A stretch of 21,308 nt of DNA from JAKOUL01 sp035378845 (GTDB lineage: Bacteria > Dictyoglomota > Dictyoglomia > Dictyoglomales > Dictyoglomaceae): the NCBI GenBank assembly GCA_035378845.1, contig DAOSUP010000022.1:1-21308 (forward strand), in the 5' to 3' direction. A program made the translations under genes and the position numbers. The notes below the pieces were generated by a model. The model was not told the origin of the DNA. It ran no database searches and saw only the letters and a list, made by a program, of their open reading frames with translations. Every line of letters begins with the position of its first letter. Position 1 is the stretch's first letter. Below are positions 7,360-14,322 of this stretch, piece by piece.

Positions 7360-7394
7360 AAGAAGCTCCTCAAAACTGAGGAGCTTCTTTTATT
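7360..7394 (+). terminator. Terminator after the RRM gene
   Basis: A perfect 13-bp stem (7360-7372 with 7377-7389) closes a 4-base AAAC loop and is followed by TTATT; the end of the stem adds TT to this tail. It cleanly separates the RRM gene from the LytR operon. Confidence 0.88.
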
Positions 7395-7456
7395 GTATAA
7401 TAAAAAAGAATGTTCTTAAATGTAAAGACTAAAACTAAAGTAAGAGGAGAGGAGAT

Positions 7457-8380
7457 ATGAAAAGGTGGAAATTAATAATATTAGGAGTCCTAATATTATT
7501 TATAGTAATCGTGGCAGTTGGCGTAGGTGGATATATTTACATTCAGGATAGCTATAACTTTACTTCCAGTAAAGATTATCCATCCTTAGAAAAGATAGAG
7601 CTTCTGGATGTAGCCTTTGATAAGGTCCAGAAGATAAATATAGCACTTCTTGGAGTAGATGAAAGAAAAGATGATCCAGGAAGGTCTGATGCTATTATAA
7701 TTGTCTCCTTAGATTTAGTAAATAAAAAAGTGAACATTCTGTCTATTCCAAGAGATACCCGCGTTTTAATACCTGGCAAAGGTTATAACAAGATAAATCA
7801 TGCCTATGCATATGGAGGAGTAAATCTATCTCTCAAGACTATTGAAGATTTCTTAGGTATACCTATACACTATTATGCAAAGGTAAATTTTCAGGATTTT
7901 GAGAAGCTAATAGATGGTTTAGGTGGTGTAGATATTGAGGTGGAAAAGAGAATGTACTATAGAGATAAAACTGATAAATTCTTAGTTGATTTAAGTCCTG
8001 GAGTACATCATCTTAATGGGAAAGAAGCTCTTGGATATGTGCGATTTAGACATGATATTATGGGAGATCTTTCAAGAATAGAAAGACAACAAAAATTTTT
8101 AAAAGCTTTATTTAAACAGGTAAAAGAAAAAGTAACTCTCTTAAATCTTCCTCAATATGTATCTTTGGCAGGCTCTACTTTAGAAACCAATGTTTCTCTA
8201 TTAGAGGGTGTCTTTATTGGCTCAAAATTTTTGAATATCACAGAAGATGACATAAATACCATGGTTTTACCAGGTACCCCAGAGACTATAGATGGAATAA
8301 GTTATGTCATCCCTGACGAAATTAAAATAAGAGCATTAGTAAATGAGAATTTTAAACTTTCTGAGCGAAAGGAGGAGTGA
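7457..8380 (+). CDS. LCP (LytR-CpsA-Psr) family protein
   Basis: A 307-residue membrane-anchored phosphotransferase that attaches glycopolymers to peptidoglycan from polyprenyl-pyrophosphate carriers on the outer face of the membrane. One N-terminal transmembrane segment (5-28) is followed by the LCP domain (about 58-225). Conserved residues that bind the pyrophosphate are visible: Arg76 and Asp78 (GRSDAI), Arg99, Asp100 and Arg102 (IPRDTR), Arg196, Arg198 and Asp200 (YVRFRHD), Arg207, Arg210 and Gln211 (SRIERQQ). The start has GAGGAGAGGAG upstream. It is first in an operon and overlaps rsfS by one base. A TATAAT at 7396-7401 may be its -10 box, but no good -35 box is seen. The lytR-rsfS pairing is common in Firmicute-type genomes; nadD, the usual third partner, is missing here. 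Confidence 0.92.
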   Translation: MKRWKLIILGVLILFIVIVAVGVGGYIYIQDSYNFTSSKDYPSLEKIELLDVAFDKVQKINIALLGVDERKDDPGRSDAIIIVSLDLVNKKVNILSIPRDTRVLIPGKGYNKINHAYAYGGVNLSLKTIEDFLGIPIHYYAKVNFQDFEKLIDGLGGVDIEVEKRMYYRDKTDKFLVDLSPGVHHLNGKEALGYVRFRHDIMGDLSRIERQQKFLKALFKQVKEKVTLLNLPQYVSLAGSTLETNVSLLEGVFIGSKFLNITEDDINTMVLPGTPETIDGISYVIPDEIKIRALVNENFKLSERKEE

Positions 8381-8730
8381 TGAAGTTATTGGAAAGTAAA
8401 GAGAAAGCCTTACTGATTGCTAAGATGGCTTCTGATAAAAAGGCAGAAAATGTAGTGATCATTGATGTAACAAAGATTTCAGGGATTACAGATTTCATCA
8501 TTATATGTACAGGTATGACTCCTGTTCAAAGAAAAGCAATTCAAAGAAATATTGAAGAAGAGATGGAAAAGTTAGGCTATATACCCCGGGGAATAGAAGG
8601 AAGAGAAGGTACAGGTTGGACTATACTTGACTACAACGATGTAATAATACATGTATTTTCCCCAAGAGCAAGGGAGTTTTATGGACTTGAAGAGCTTTTT
8701 AATAATGTGCCCAAAATTACAGAATTCTAA
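8380..8730 (+). CDS. rsfS: Ribosome silencing factor RsfS (YbeB/Iojap family)
   Basis: A 116-residue protein that binds ribosomal protein uL14 and blocks joining of the ribosomal subunits when nutrients are scarce. Family hallmarks are DVTKISGITDFIIICTG near residues 29-45, the WTILDYNDVIIHVF block in the second half, and REFYGLEELF near the C-terminus. Length is normal. I start at ATG 8380, which overlaps the lytR stop as TGATG and follows an AGGAGG site; the in-frame GTG at 8377 sits too close to it. Its stop overlaps the next ATG by one base (TAATG), so all three genes are translationally coupled. Confidence 0.93.
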   Translation: MKLLESKEKALLIAKMASDKKAENVVIIDVTKISGITDFIIICTGMTPVQRKAIQRNIEEEMEKLGYIPRGIEGREGTGWTILDYNDVIIHVFSPRAREFYGLEELFNNVPKITEF

Positions 8731-9590
8731 TGTTAGATATCTCTGTCCCTTGGGAAAAAACGGCTGAAAGTATTTTATCCCAAAAAGGAACTGTTATAGT
8801 TTTAGGACTGCCCGATGCAGGAAAAAGCACCTTTGTAAAATATCTTGCTAAAGAAGGAATAAAAGATGGATTAAAAGTAGCAATCATTAATGCAGACTTA
8901 GGACAGGCAGATATTGGTGTACCAGGTACCATCTCTTTAAGCTTTCCTCAAAAAGAAACCTTTTCAGATGATCTTTCCATAGAAGATTGGTATTTTGTAG
9001 GTGAGATTAACCCTGTAGGAAAATTTTTACAAATAATCGTAGGAGTAAGAAAACTTCTTGATAAGGCTACAGCATTTTCAGATCTTATCATCATTAATAC
9101 CTGTGGTCTTATAAGGGGACGATTAGGAAGAATCTTAAAATACCACAAGATTTCTATCGTAGCTCCCGACCATATTGTAGGAATATACATAGGAGATGAG
9201 CTGGACTCTCTTCTACGGATTGTAGGAAGATTTTCAAAAAATGTATATAAGATTCCCAGAAGTCCTTTAGCAAGAGACAGAAGCCCAGAAGAGAGAAAAG
9301 AATTTAGAGAAAGAAGATTTCAAAACTACTTTAAAAATGGAAAAGTTTTAGACATTCCCCTATTCACTTTATATTCTATTGATAAATATATAGACTTTCA
9401 GAAAAATTCCTATGAGGGAAATCTTGTGGGACTTTTGGATGATAAAGAACATCTTCTTGGTTTAGGGATCATTCAAAATGTGGATTTAGAGAAAAGAAGA
9501 CTCTTTGTATTTACCCCATATTTAGAAAAGGAAAGGATTAAAAGGATTGAGATGGGAGGACTAAAACCAGAGATAAAGGTGGGAAAATAA
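8730..9590 (+). CDS. Clp1/Grc3-like P-loop polynucleotide 5'-kinase homologue
   Basis: A 286-residue P-loop protein related to the Clp1/Grc3/NOL9 group, which phosphorylates 5'-hydroxyl ends of RNA or DNA. Walker A is GLPDAGKST (26-34) with Lys32 and Ser33. The next block NADLGQADIGVPGTISL (54-70) matches the group's D-x-G-Q-x-x-x-x-x-P-G motif, and IINTCGLIRG (121-130) matches its Walker-B-like TxGW/G loop. The C-terminal part (about 205-286) is a small domain I do not recognise. There is no evident ribosome-binding site; its ATG overlaps the rsfS stop, so it depends on coupling. The group is best known from archaea and eukaryotes. An RNA-repair or rRNA-processing role is inferred from family and the rsfS neighbour; another P-loop function is possible. 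Confidence 0.72.
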   Translation: MLDISVPWEKTAESILSQKGTVIVLGLPDAGKSTFVKYLAKEGIKDGLKVAIINADLGQADIGVPGTISLSFPQKETFSDDLSIEDWYFVGEINPVGKFLQIIVGVRKLLDKATAFSDLIIINTCGLIRGRLGRILKYHKISIVAPDHIVGIYIGDELDSLLRIVGRFSKNVYKIPRSPLARDRSPEERKEFRERRFQNYFKNGKVLDIPLFTLYSIDKYIDFQKNSYEGNLVGLLDDKEHLLGLGIIQNVDLEKRRLFVFTPYLEKERIKRIEMGGLKPEIKVGK

Positions 9591-9612
9591 AAACTCTCCC
9601 CACCTTTACCTT
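9575..9612. terminator. Bidirectional terminator between convergent operons
   Basis: A perfect 9-bp stem AAAGGTGGG (9575-9583) with CCCACCTTT (9599-9607) encloses a 15-base loop and is followed by ACCTTTTTAC on the plus strand. It overlaps the 3' ends of both convergent genes, including the lpd stop codon. Confidence 0.6.
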
Positions 9613-10994
9613 TTTACTATATGCACTACACTGCCCAGGGGTACTTTTACAGCTTCTGCTGTAGTTTCTGGTAAAGTAGGATGTGTATGAATGGTATCTG
9701 AGATATCATTAAGGGTAAGATTTTTCTTGATAGCAAGGGAAAGCTCGGAAATCATAATTGATGCCTCAGGACCTACAATCTGCGCTCCTACAATTACATT
9801 ATCTTCCTTCCTTGCTACAACCTTTACAAGTCCGTCAGTGGCATTCATAGATACTGCCTTCCCGTTTGCTGTAAAGGGAACTTCTCCTGTAACTACATCT
9901 ATCCCTTGCTCCTTTGCTTCTTCTTCGGTAAGTCCCACAACAGCAATTTCAGGAGAAGAAAATATTGCCCAGGGTAATACTCTGTAATCCATCTTTTTCT
10001 CATCTCCTGCTATGGTCTCTGCTACTACTTCTCCTTCTTTCATAGCTTTATGAGCAAGAAGAAGCCCTCCTATTACATCTCCAATAGCATATATATTTCT
10101 CACATTTGTTCTTAAATATTCATCTACAACTATTCTTCCCTTGTCAGTTTCTACCCCTATATTTTCAAGACCTATATTATCTGAATTTAATTTTCTTCCA
10201 ATGGAAACAAGCACCTTTTCACTCTCTAAGATCTCACCTGTGGATAAAGTAGAGTAAACTTTGCCATCTTTGACATCAATACTTTCTATTTTTGCTCCAA
10301 CCTTCACATCTATACCTTCCTTTGAAAGAATTTTCTGGATAAGACTTGCAATCTTTTTATCCCTCAGTGTAGGCACAACTTGAGGCATCATCTCTACAAT
10401 AGTAACCTTTGAACCAAAAGCACTATAGAAAGTAGCAAACTCAATACCTATAGCACCTGCTCCAACAATTAATATATCCTTTGGTATCTCTCTAAGATTC
10501 AATGCATCATCAGAGGTAAGCACATTAATACCATCTATTTTAAAAGCTGGAATCCTTGCAGGCTCTGAACCAGTAGCAATAACAATATTTTCGCCTTTTA
10601 CTATCTCTTTCCCCTGAGGTGTCTCTACCTCTAAAGTTTCATTATCAATAATCTTTCCTCTTCCTTTAATAATTACAACTCTTCTTGACTTCAAAAGAAA
10701 CTCTATACCAGAAACCAGTCTCTTAATCACATTCTCTTTCCAGTTAAAGATACCAGCAGGATCATAGCTAAAAGAATCCACATTTATACCAAAAACTTTT
10801 GCCTCTTTAATAGTATTATAAACATCTGCACTCTTTAAAAGGGCTTTTGTAGGAATACAACCCCTATTAAGACATGTGCCTCCTAAATCTCTTTCTTCAA
10901 TAATACAAACCTTCTTACCAAGATCTGCAGATCTTATAGCTCCCACATATCCTCCAGATCCTGCTCCCAAAAAGATGACATCAAATTTCTCCAT
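9606..10994 (-). CDS. lpd: Dihydrolipoamide dehydrogenase (E3)
   Basis: A 462-residue flavoprotein disulfide oxidoreductase that reoxidises dihydrolipoyl groups of 2-oxo acid dehydrogenase or glycine cleavage complexes with NAD+. FAD binds at GAGSGGYVGA (10-19); the redox disulfide is Cys41-Cys46 in GGTCLNRGCIPTK; the NAD domain has GAGAIGIEFA; the interface domain ends with the catalytic pair His438 and Glu443 in HTHPTLPE. Length is typical and there is no N-terminal lipoyl domain. The start has an AGGAGG site seven bases away. No E1, E2 or glycine-cleavage genes are next to it, so the partner complex is encoded elsewhere. A short open frame ends just inside its ribosome-binding region (see 11006-11113). 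Confidence 0.93.
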   Translation of the reverse strand: MEKFDVIFLGAGSGGYVGAIRSADLGKKVCIIEERDLGGTCLNRGCIPTKALLKSADVYNTIKEAKVFGINVDSFSYDPAGIFNWKENVIKRLVSGIEFLLKSRRVVIIKGRGKIIDNETLEVETPQGKEIVKGENIVIATGSEPARIPAFKIDGINVLTSDDALNLREIPKDILIVGAGAIGIEFATFYSAFGSKVTIVEMMPQVVPTLRDKKIASLIQKILSKEGIDVKVGAKIESIDVKDGKVYSTLSTGEILESEKVLVSIGRKLNSDNIGLENIGVETDKGRIVVDEYLRTNVRNIYAIGDVIGGLLLAHKAMKEGEVVAETIAGDEKKMDYRVLPWAIFSSPEIAVVGLTEEEAKEQGIDVVTGEVPFTANGKAVSMNATDGLVKVVARKEDNVIVGAQIVGPEASIMISELSLAIKKNLTLNDISDTIHTHPTLPETTAEAVKVPLGSVVHIVKR

Positions 10995-11005
10995 CTCTGA
11001 CCTCC

Positions 11006-11113
11006 TTAAGAGACTATCTGCTCATTCTCCTCTATTAATTTTACCCAGCCATCATAATTTATACAAGGAAACAAACTCATATCATCACTATAGCCTCTTG
11101 CATTCGGTCTTCC
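11006..11113 (-). pseudogene. Short open frame upstream of lpd, possible gene remnant
   Basis: On the minus strand 35 codons are open from 11113 to a TAA at 11008-11006, which abuts the AGGAGG site of lpd, as an upstream operon gene would. The encoded tail reads like protein (GYSDDMSLFPCINYDGW, then LIEENEQIVS). An ATG at 11080 would give 24 residues. A second mini-frame (ATG 11103, eight codons) ends in TGA overlapping that ATG as ATGA, so either two coupled mini-ORFs or one frameshifted remnant is possible. I do not recognise the sequence, and chance cannot be ruled out at this length. Confidence 0.3.
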
Positions 11114-11130
11114 TTAACTATATATGTTTC

Positions 11131-11159
11131 TAAAGGTCATAGATAGAGAAAGACCTTTA
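11131..11159. repeat. Inverted repeat between the permease and lpd genes
   Basis: TAAAGGTC (11131-11138) and GACCTTTA (11152-11159) are perfectly complementary around a 13-base loop. It follows the last sugar-permease gene in the transcribed direction, so it may end or protect that message, but there is no T-run downstream on the minus strand. Confidence 0.4.
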
Positions 11160-11180
11160 AAACTAAATATAGATTTTTAT

Positions 11181-11999
11181 TTATTGTTTCACTGAACCAA
11201 GAATACCTTGCACAAAATATCTTTGCAAGCTGAAGAATACTATAAGCATAGGCAAGGTAGCTATAACTACACTAACCATTATGACCCCGAAATCAGGAGT
11301 ATAACCAGATGCAAGAGTAGATACAAGCAAAGTCATAGTCTTCTTATTCTCACTTTGTAAAACGACTAATGGCCACATATAGGAATTCCAACTGGTCATG
11401 AAAGCATATATAGCAGCTGCTGCATAAGTAGATATCATAGAGGGGAAAACTATAGAGAAGAATATCTTGAACTCACTTGCACCGTCCACCCTTGCAGCCA
11501 TAATAATTTCCTTAGGATATGACTTGAAATTCTGTCTAAAGAAGAAGATTAAAAAAACCGATGGAATCATAGGTAAGATAACGCCCCAATGGGAATCTAA
11601 TAGTTGAAAAGAGTTCATTAATCTAAAGAGTGGTACCATTAAAGCAGCAAATGGAATCATCATAGTACCTAAGAAGAAAGAATATATCCTTTCTCTGGAT
11701 CTTGCAGGATAAAATTCAAAACCATATGCTGCCAAAGAAGAAATTAAAACGGATCCAACGACTGTAATTAGAGATATCTTAAATGAATTAATTAATATAT
11801 TACCCACGGAGTAATTAGCAAATAAATTCTTTAAATTTTCTATAAGCGCAGTCCCAAAAAATAATTTCCCCTTAAGTATATCAACAGATTTATTAGTAGC
11901 ACCTACAATCATCCAGAAAAAAGGAAATATAGAGATGAAAGAAATAAGGATCAAAAATAAATAAATAAAAAAGTGTGTAAAACTTCTCTTATTTTTCAT
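11181..11999 (-). CDS. Sugar ABC transporter permease (MalG/UgpE type)
   Basis: A 272-residue inner-membrane component of a carbohydrate importer of the CUT1 class, forming the channel with the second permease. Six transmembrane segments are apparent (roughly 11-33, 73-95, 108-128, 139-156, 188-208, 240-258). The EAA-type loop that docks the ATPase is at 167-187 (MAARVDGASEFKIFFSIVFP). Its ATG overlaps the stop of the upstream permease gene by four bases (ATGA), so translation is coupled. No ATPase gene follows; such systems usually share one MsmK/UgpC-type ATPase encoded elsewhere. Substrate must be inferred from context and is probably a galactoside oligosaccharide. Confidence 0.92.
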   Translation of the reverse strand: MKNKRSFTHFFIYLFLILISFISIFPFFWMIVGATNKSVDILKGKLFFGTALIENLKNLFANYSVGNILINSFKISLITVVGSVLISSLAAYGFEFYPARSRERIYSFFLGTMMIPFAALMVPLFRLMNSFQLLDSHWGVILPMIPSVFLIFFFRQNFKSYPKEIIMAARVDGASEFKIFFSIVFPSMISTYAAAAIYAFMTSWNSYMWPLVVLQSENKKTMTLLVSTLASGYTPDFGVIMVSVVIATLPMLIVFFSLQRYFVQGILGSVKQ

Positions 12000-12898
12000 T
12001 GTCTTTCACCTGCCACTCTAAATTGGATAATAGAAAGGATAGCCACAATTAACACTATTACGTAAGATATAGCTGAGGCATAACCAAAGTTAGGAACATA
12101 TTTAAAGCAGATATTATAGATATAAACAGAAGGCGTTAGCAAAGAATTTCCAGGTCCAATACTGGAACCTGTTACTACACCTGCAGCTAAGTTTATGGGT
12201 TCATCAAATAGCTGCAAAGTGCCTATAGTGGACATGATAGAAGTAAAGATAATTATTGGTTTTAATAAGGGAATTGTTATCTTGAAAAATTGTGTAGTCC
12301 TACTTGCTCCATCAATTTCAGCAGCCTCATAGATTTCTGAAGGAATATTTTGTAAACCAGATAAGTAGAAGATCATATTGTATCCTGTCCATCTCCAAGT
12401 TAATGCAAAGATAAGAGTTACCTTTGCCCAGAAAGGATCTAAGAGCCATCTAACAGGTTCTTTTATTAAGTTCAGAGACATTAAAATTTGATTTATCAGT
12501 CCATCAGTAGTAAACATCATTTTAAAAAGCACCGTATATGCTACTAAGGAAGTCACTGCAGGAAGGAAAATAGCGGTTCTAAAAAAACCTTTGAATTTTA
12601 TTCTTCTATCATTCAAAATAACAGCTAATATTAAAGCTAATGAAAGCATTATTGGGACTTGAATTATTAGAATTATTAATATGTTCTTTAAGGCTAAAAC
12701 GAATAGATTATCCTTTAAAAGCCTTACGTAATTACCTAATCCTACAAATTCTTGAATTATTCCTTTTGTAGTAAAGGTAGAAAGATAAAGAGAATAAATT
12801 ATTGGGTAAAAAAGGAATAGAACAATTCCTATTAGGGCAAATACTATAAAGAACCATCCCCATAAATCCAGATATCTTTTATAAGACAGACTTTTCAT
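11996..12898 (-). CDS. Sugar ABC transporter permease (MalF/UgpA type)
   Basis: A 300-residue partner permease of the CUT1 class with six apparent transmembrane segments (about 14-36, 71-96, 108-129, 157-178, 211-231, 275-292). The ATPase-docking loop is EAAEIDGASRTTQFFKITIP at 191-210. The short form, without the large periplasmic loop of E. coli MalF, is usual outside enterobacteria. The start follows GGGGG with seven bases between, and the 20 bases around the start (12892-12911) are repeated exactly in front of the hydrolase gene at 15612-15631. It is separated from the binding-protein gene by a strong hairpin that may lower its expression. Confidence 0.92.
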   Translation of the reverse strand: MKSLSYKRYLDLWGWFFIVFALIGIVLFLFYPIIYSLYLSTFTTKGIIQEFVGLGNYVRLLKDNLFVLALKNILIILIIQVPIMLSLALILAVILNDRRIKFKGFFRTAIFLPAVTSLVAYTVLFKMMFTTDGLINQILMSLNLIKEPVRWLLDPFWAKVTLIFALTWRWTGYNMIFYLSGLQNIPSEIYEAAEIDGASRTTQFFKITIPLLKPIIIFTSIMSTIGTLQLFDEPINLAAGVVTGSSIGPGNSLLTPSVYIYNICFKYVPNFGYASAISYVIVLIVAILSIIQFRVAGERQ

Positions 12899-12919
12899 CC
12901 TTATTACCCCCTATTATTT

Positions 12920-12951
12920 AAGATGGGGGAAGGAAGTCCTTCCCCCATCTT
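12920..12951. promoter_or_regulatory. Intercistronic hairpin between binding protein and permease genes
   Basis: A perfect 14-bp GC-rich stem (12920-12933 with 12938-12951) closes a 4-base loop. In the direction of the operon (minus) it lacks a T-run, so it should mainly stabilise the upstream binding-protein message against 3' decay, as in malE-malF-type operons, and perhaps attenuate partially. In the plus direction it is followed by TTTATTTATT and would be a real terminator of antisense transcription. Confidence 0.75.
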
Positions 12952-12956
12952 TTTAT

Positions 12957-14234
12957 TTATTGTCCTATCTGATTCTTTAACTGATCCTCTGCTCTCTTTA
13001 ATGCCGCATCTATGGATAACTTATTGTTATATACATCTGGCATTACTGCCATTAATGCACTATCTGCTTCATAGGTGTATAATCCATAATTTATAGGTGG
13101 AATCCTTTGCATCCACTTTGAAAAGTCTACAAATATCTTTTGTCCACCAAAGAATGGATCACTGGCTGTATACGCTGAACCTTTTTGGGCTGGAAGCCAT
13201 GTACCTACAGCTCCTCTCTCTATTAGTATCTTCTGATAGAAATCTACATCCTTTGCATATATCTGCTTCAAAAAGTCTATGGCTACGTCTCTATTCTGAG
13301 AGTTCTGAAGTACATACCAGCTGGAACCACCAAGGTTAGATGCATTTACTGCCCCTTTCATGTTTAATCTTGGGATTGGAAGAACTCCCCATTTACCACT
13401 TTGACTGGGTTCTGCTTTTATTGATCCTATAATCCATACCCCTGTTATTACTGATGCTATATCTCCTCTATTAAATGCCGCTACCCATTCATTCCATCCA
13501 CTTGTCTCTTTACTAATCCCTGAATCTTTTAACTCTTTGTATAATTTCATCGCTTCTCTTAATGTCTCATTATTCGCTATATTTATTTTTCCATTCTTAT
13601 CAAAATACCAGCTACCTGTGGAGTTTAATACTATCCTCATTAATCCTCCATCATATGGATCACCAGCTGTCATGTATTTCCCAGTCTTCTGCTTTATGGT
13701 TTTCCCTATCTCTATATATTTATCCCATGTTATACTGAGTAGTTGCGTAGGTCTTATCCCTGCTTTCTCAAAATAATCCCTTCTATAAAACCATCCTGTT
13801 ACTCCCGAATCAAATGGCACTCCATATACTTTCCCGTTTACAGTCATTAGTTTCACTTTATAGCTGGCAAATTCTTTATAGTTAAATTGCTTCGTTAGAT
13901 CTGCAAATGCCCCTGGATATGATGTTAAGTATTTTTGAGCATTGTAGTCCTCTATTAAAACTATCTCGGGAAGTCCTGTCTTAACTCCTGACGCAAGAAC
14001 TGTATTGAGCTTTTGCTCCACATCTGCTTTTGCCATACTGACTATCTCAAACTCCACATTGGGATTAATCTTCTTATATCTATTAGCTGCCTCTTGCATT
14101 ATAGGAATATTAAAGTTAGGATCCCATGCCCATATTGTAATCTTTCCTTTTTCACCTGCTGCATATATTCCTCCAATTGTCATTAAAGAAAGCACAAATA
14201 ACGATAATAATAAAATCTTAAACAGTCTTTTCAT
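12957..14234 (-). CDS. Extracellular sugar-binding protein of an ABC transporter
   Basis: A 425-residue family 1 solute-binding protein that captures an oligosaccharide outside the cell for the two permeases encoded downstream. A signal peptide spans about 1-26 (positively charged start, hydrophobic 5-22, then GGIYAA); there is no lipobox cysteine, so anchoring differs from the usual lipoprotein form unless another mechanism is used. The mature chain begins with the family's ITIWAWDPNF (32-41) and has the hinge-region stretch VYGVPFDSGVTGWFYRRDYFEKAGI at 136-160. The start has AAGGGGG seven bases upstream, and a 21-codon frame ends across its ATG. Residues 375-407 are copied in a degraded form at 15653-15749. 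Confidence 0.92.
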   Translation of the reverse strand: MKRLFKILLLSLFVLSLMTIGGIYAAGEKGKITIWAWDPNFNIPIMQEAANRYKKINPNVEFEIVSMAKADVEQKLNTVLASGVKTGLPEIVLIEDYNAQKYLTSYPGAFADLTKQFNYKEFASYKVKLMTVNGKVYGVPFDSGVTGWFYRRDYFEKAGIRPTQLLSITWDKYIEIGKTIKQKTGKYMTAGDPYDGGLMRIVLNSTGSWYFDKNGKINIANNETLREAMKLYKELKDSGISKETSGWNEWVAAFNRGDIASVITGVWIIGSIKAEPSQSGKWGVLPIPRLNMKGAVNASNLGGSSWYVLQNSQNRDVAIDFLKQIYAKDVDFYQKILIERGAVGTWLPAQKGSAYTASDPFFGGQKIFVDFSKWMQRIPPINYGLYTYEADSALMAVMPDVYNNKLSIDAALKRAEDQLKNQIGQ

Positions 14235-14296
14235 TTAAGTTCCCCCTTTCTAATTTTGAAAGAATAATCGGTACCACAGGATACACTCTTTTTCAT
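14231..14296 (-). CDS. Candidate 21-codon leader ORF overlapping the binding-protein start
   Basis: ATG at 14296 opens a frame MKKSVSCGTDYSFKIRKGEL plus one Lys, with its TGA (14233-14231) overlapping the binding-protein ATG as ATGA. GGTGAT lies about 11 bases upstream of the ATG. The 33 bases covering this ribosome-binding region and first codons are nearly identical (29 of 33) to 15773-15741, so the site derives from a duplicated gene start. It could be a coupling leader peptide or simply duplication debris. Confidence 0.35.
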   Translation of the reverse strand: MKKSVSCGTDYSFKIRKGELK

Positions 14297-14320
14297 TTTC
14301 TCTTTAATCACCCCCCCATT
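14288..14320 (-). repeat. Leader repeat, copy B
   Basis: A 33-base sequence (minus strand) from AATGGGG through the first codons of the leader ORF, matching copy A at 15741-15773 in 29 of 33 bases. It contains a GGTGAT ribosome-binding-like site and ATGAAAA. Confidence 0.75.
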
Positions 14321-14322
14321 TC

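Noticed and set aside
10876..11133. Plus-strand open frame opposite lpd and its upstream region
   Set aside because: It is antisense to the conserved FAD and disulfide motifs of lpd, has no ribosome-binding site and no recognisable protein features; a shadow of the real gene.
11131..11159. Strong terminator of the sugar operon
   Set aside because: The stem is good but there is no T-run on the transcribed strand; listed only as an inverted repeat.
11181..14234. Missing ATPase as evidence of a broken transporter
   Set aside because: CUT1 sugar importers outside enterobacteria commonly share a single ATPase encoded elsewhere, so its absence here is normal.
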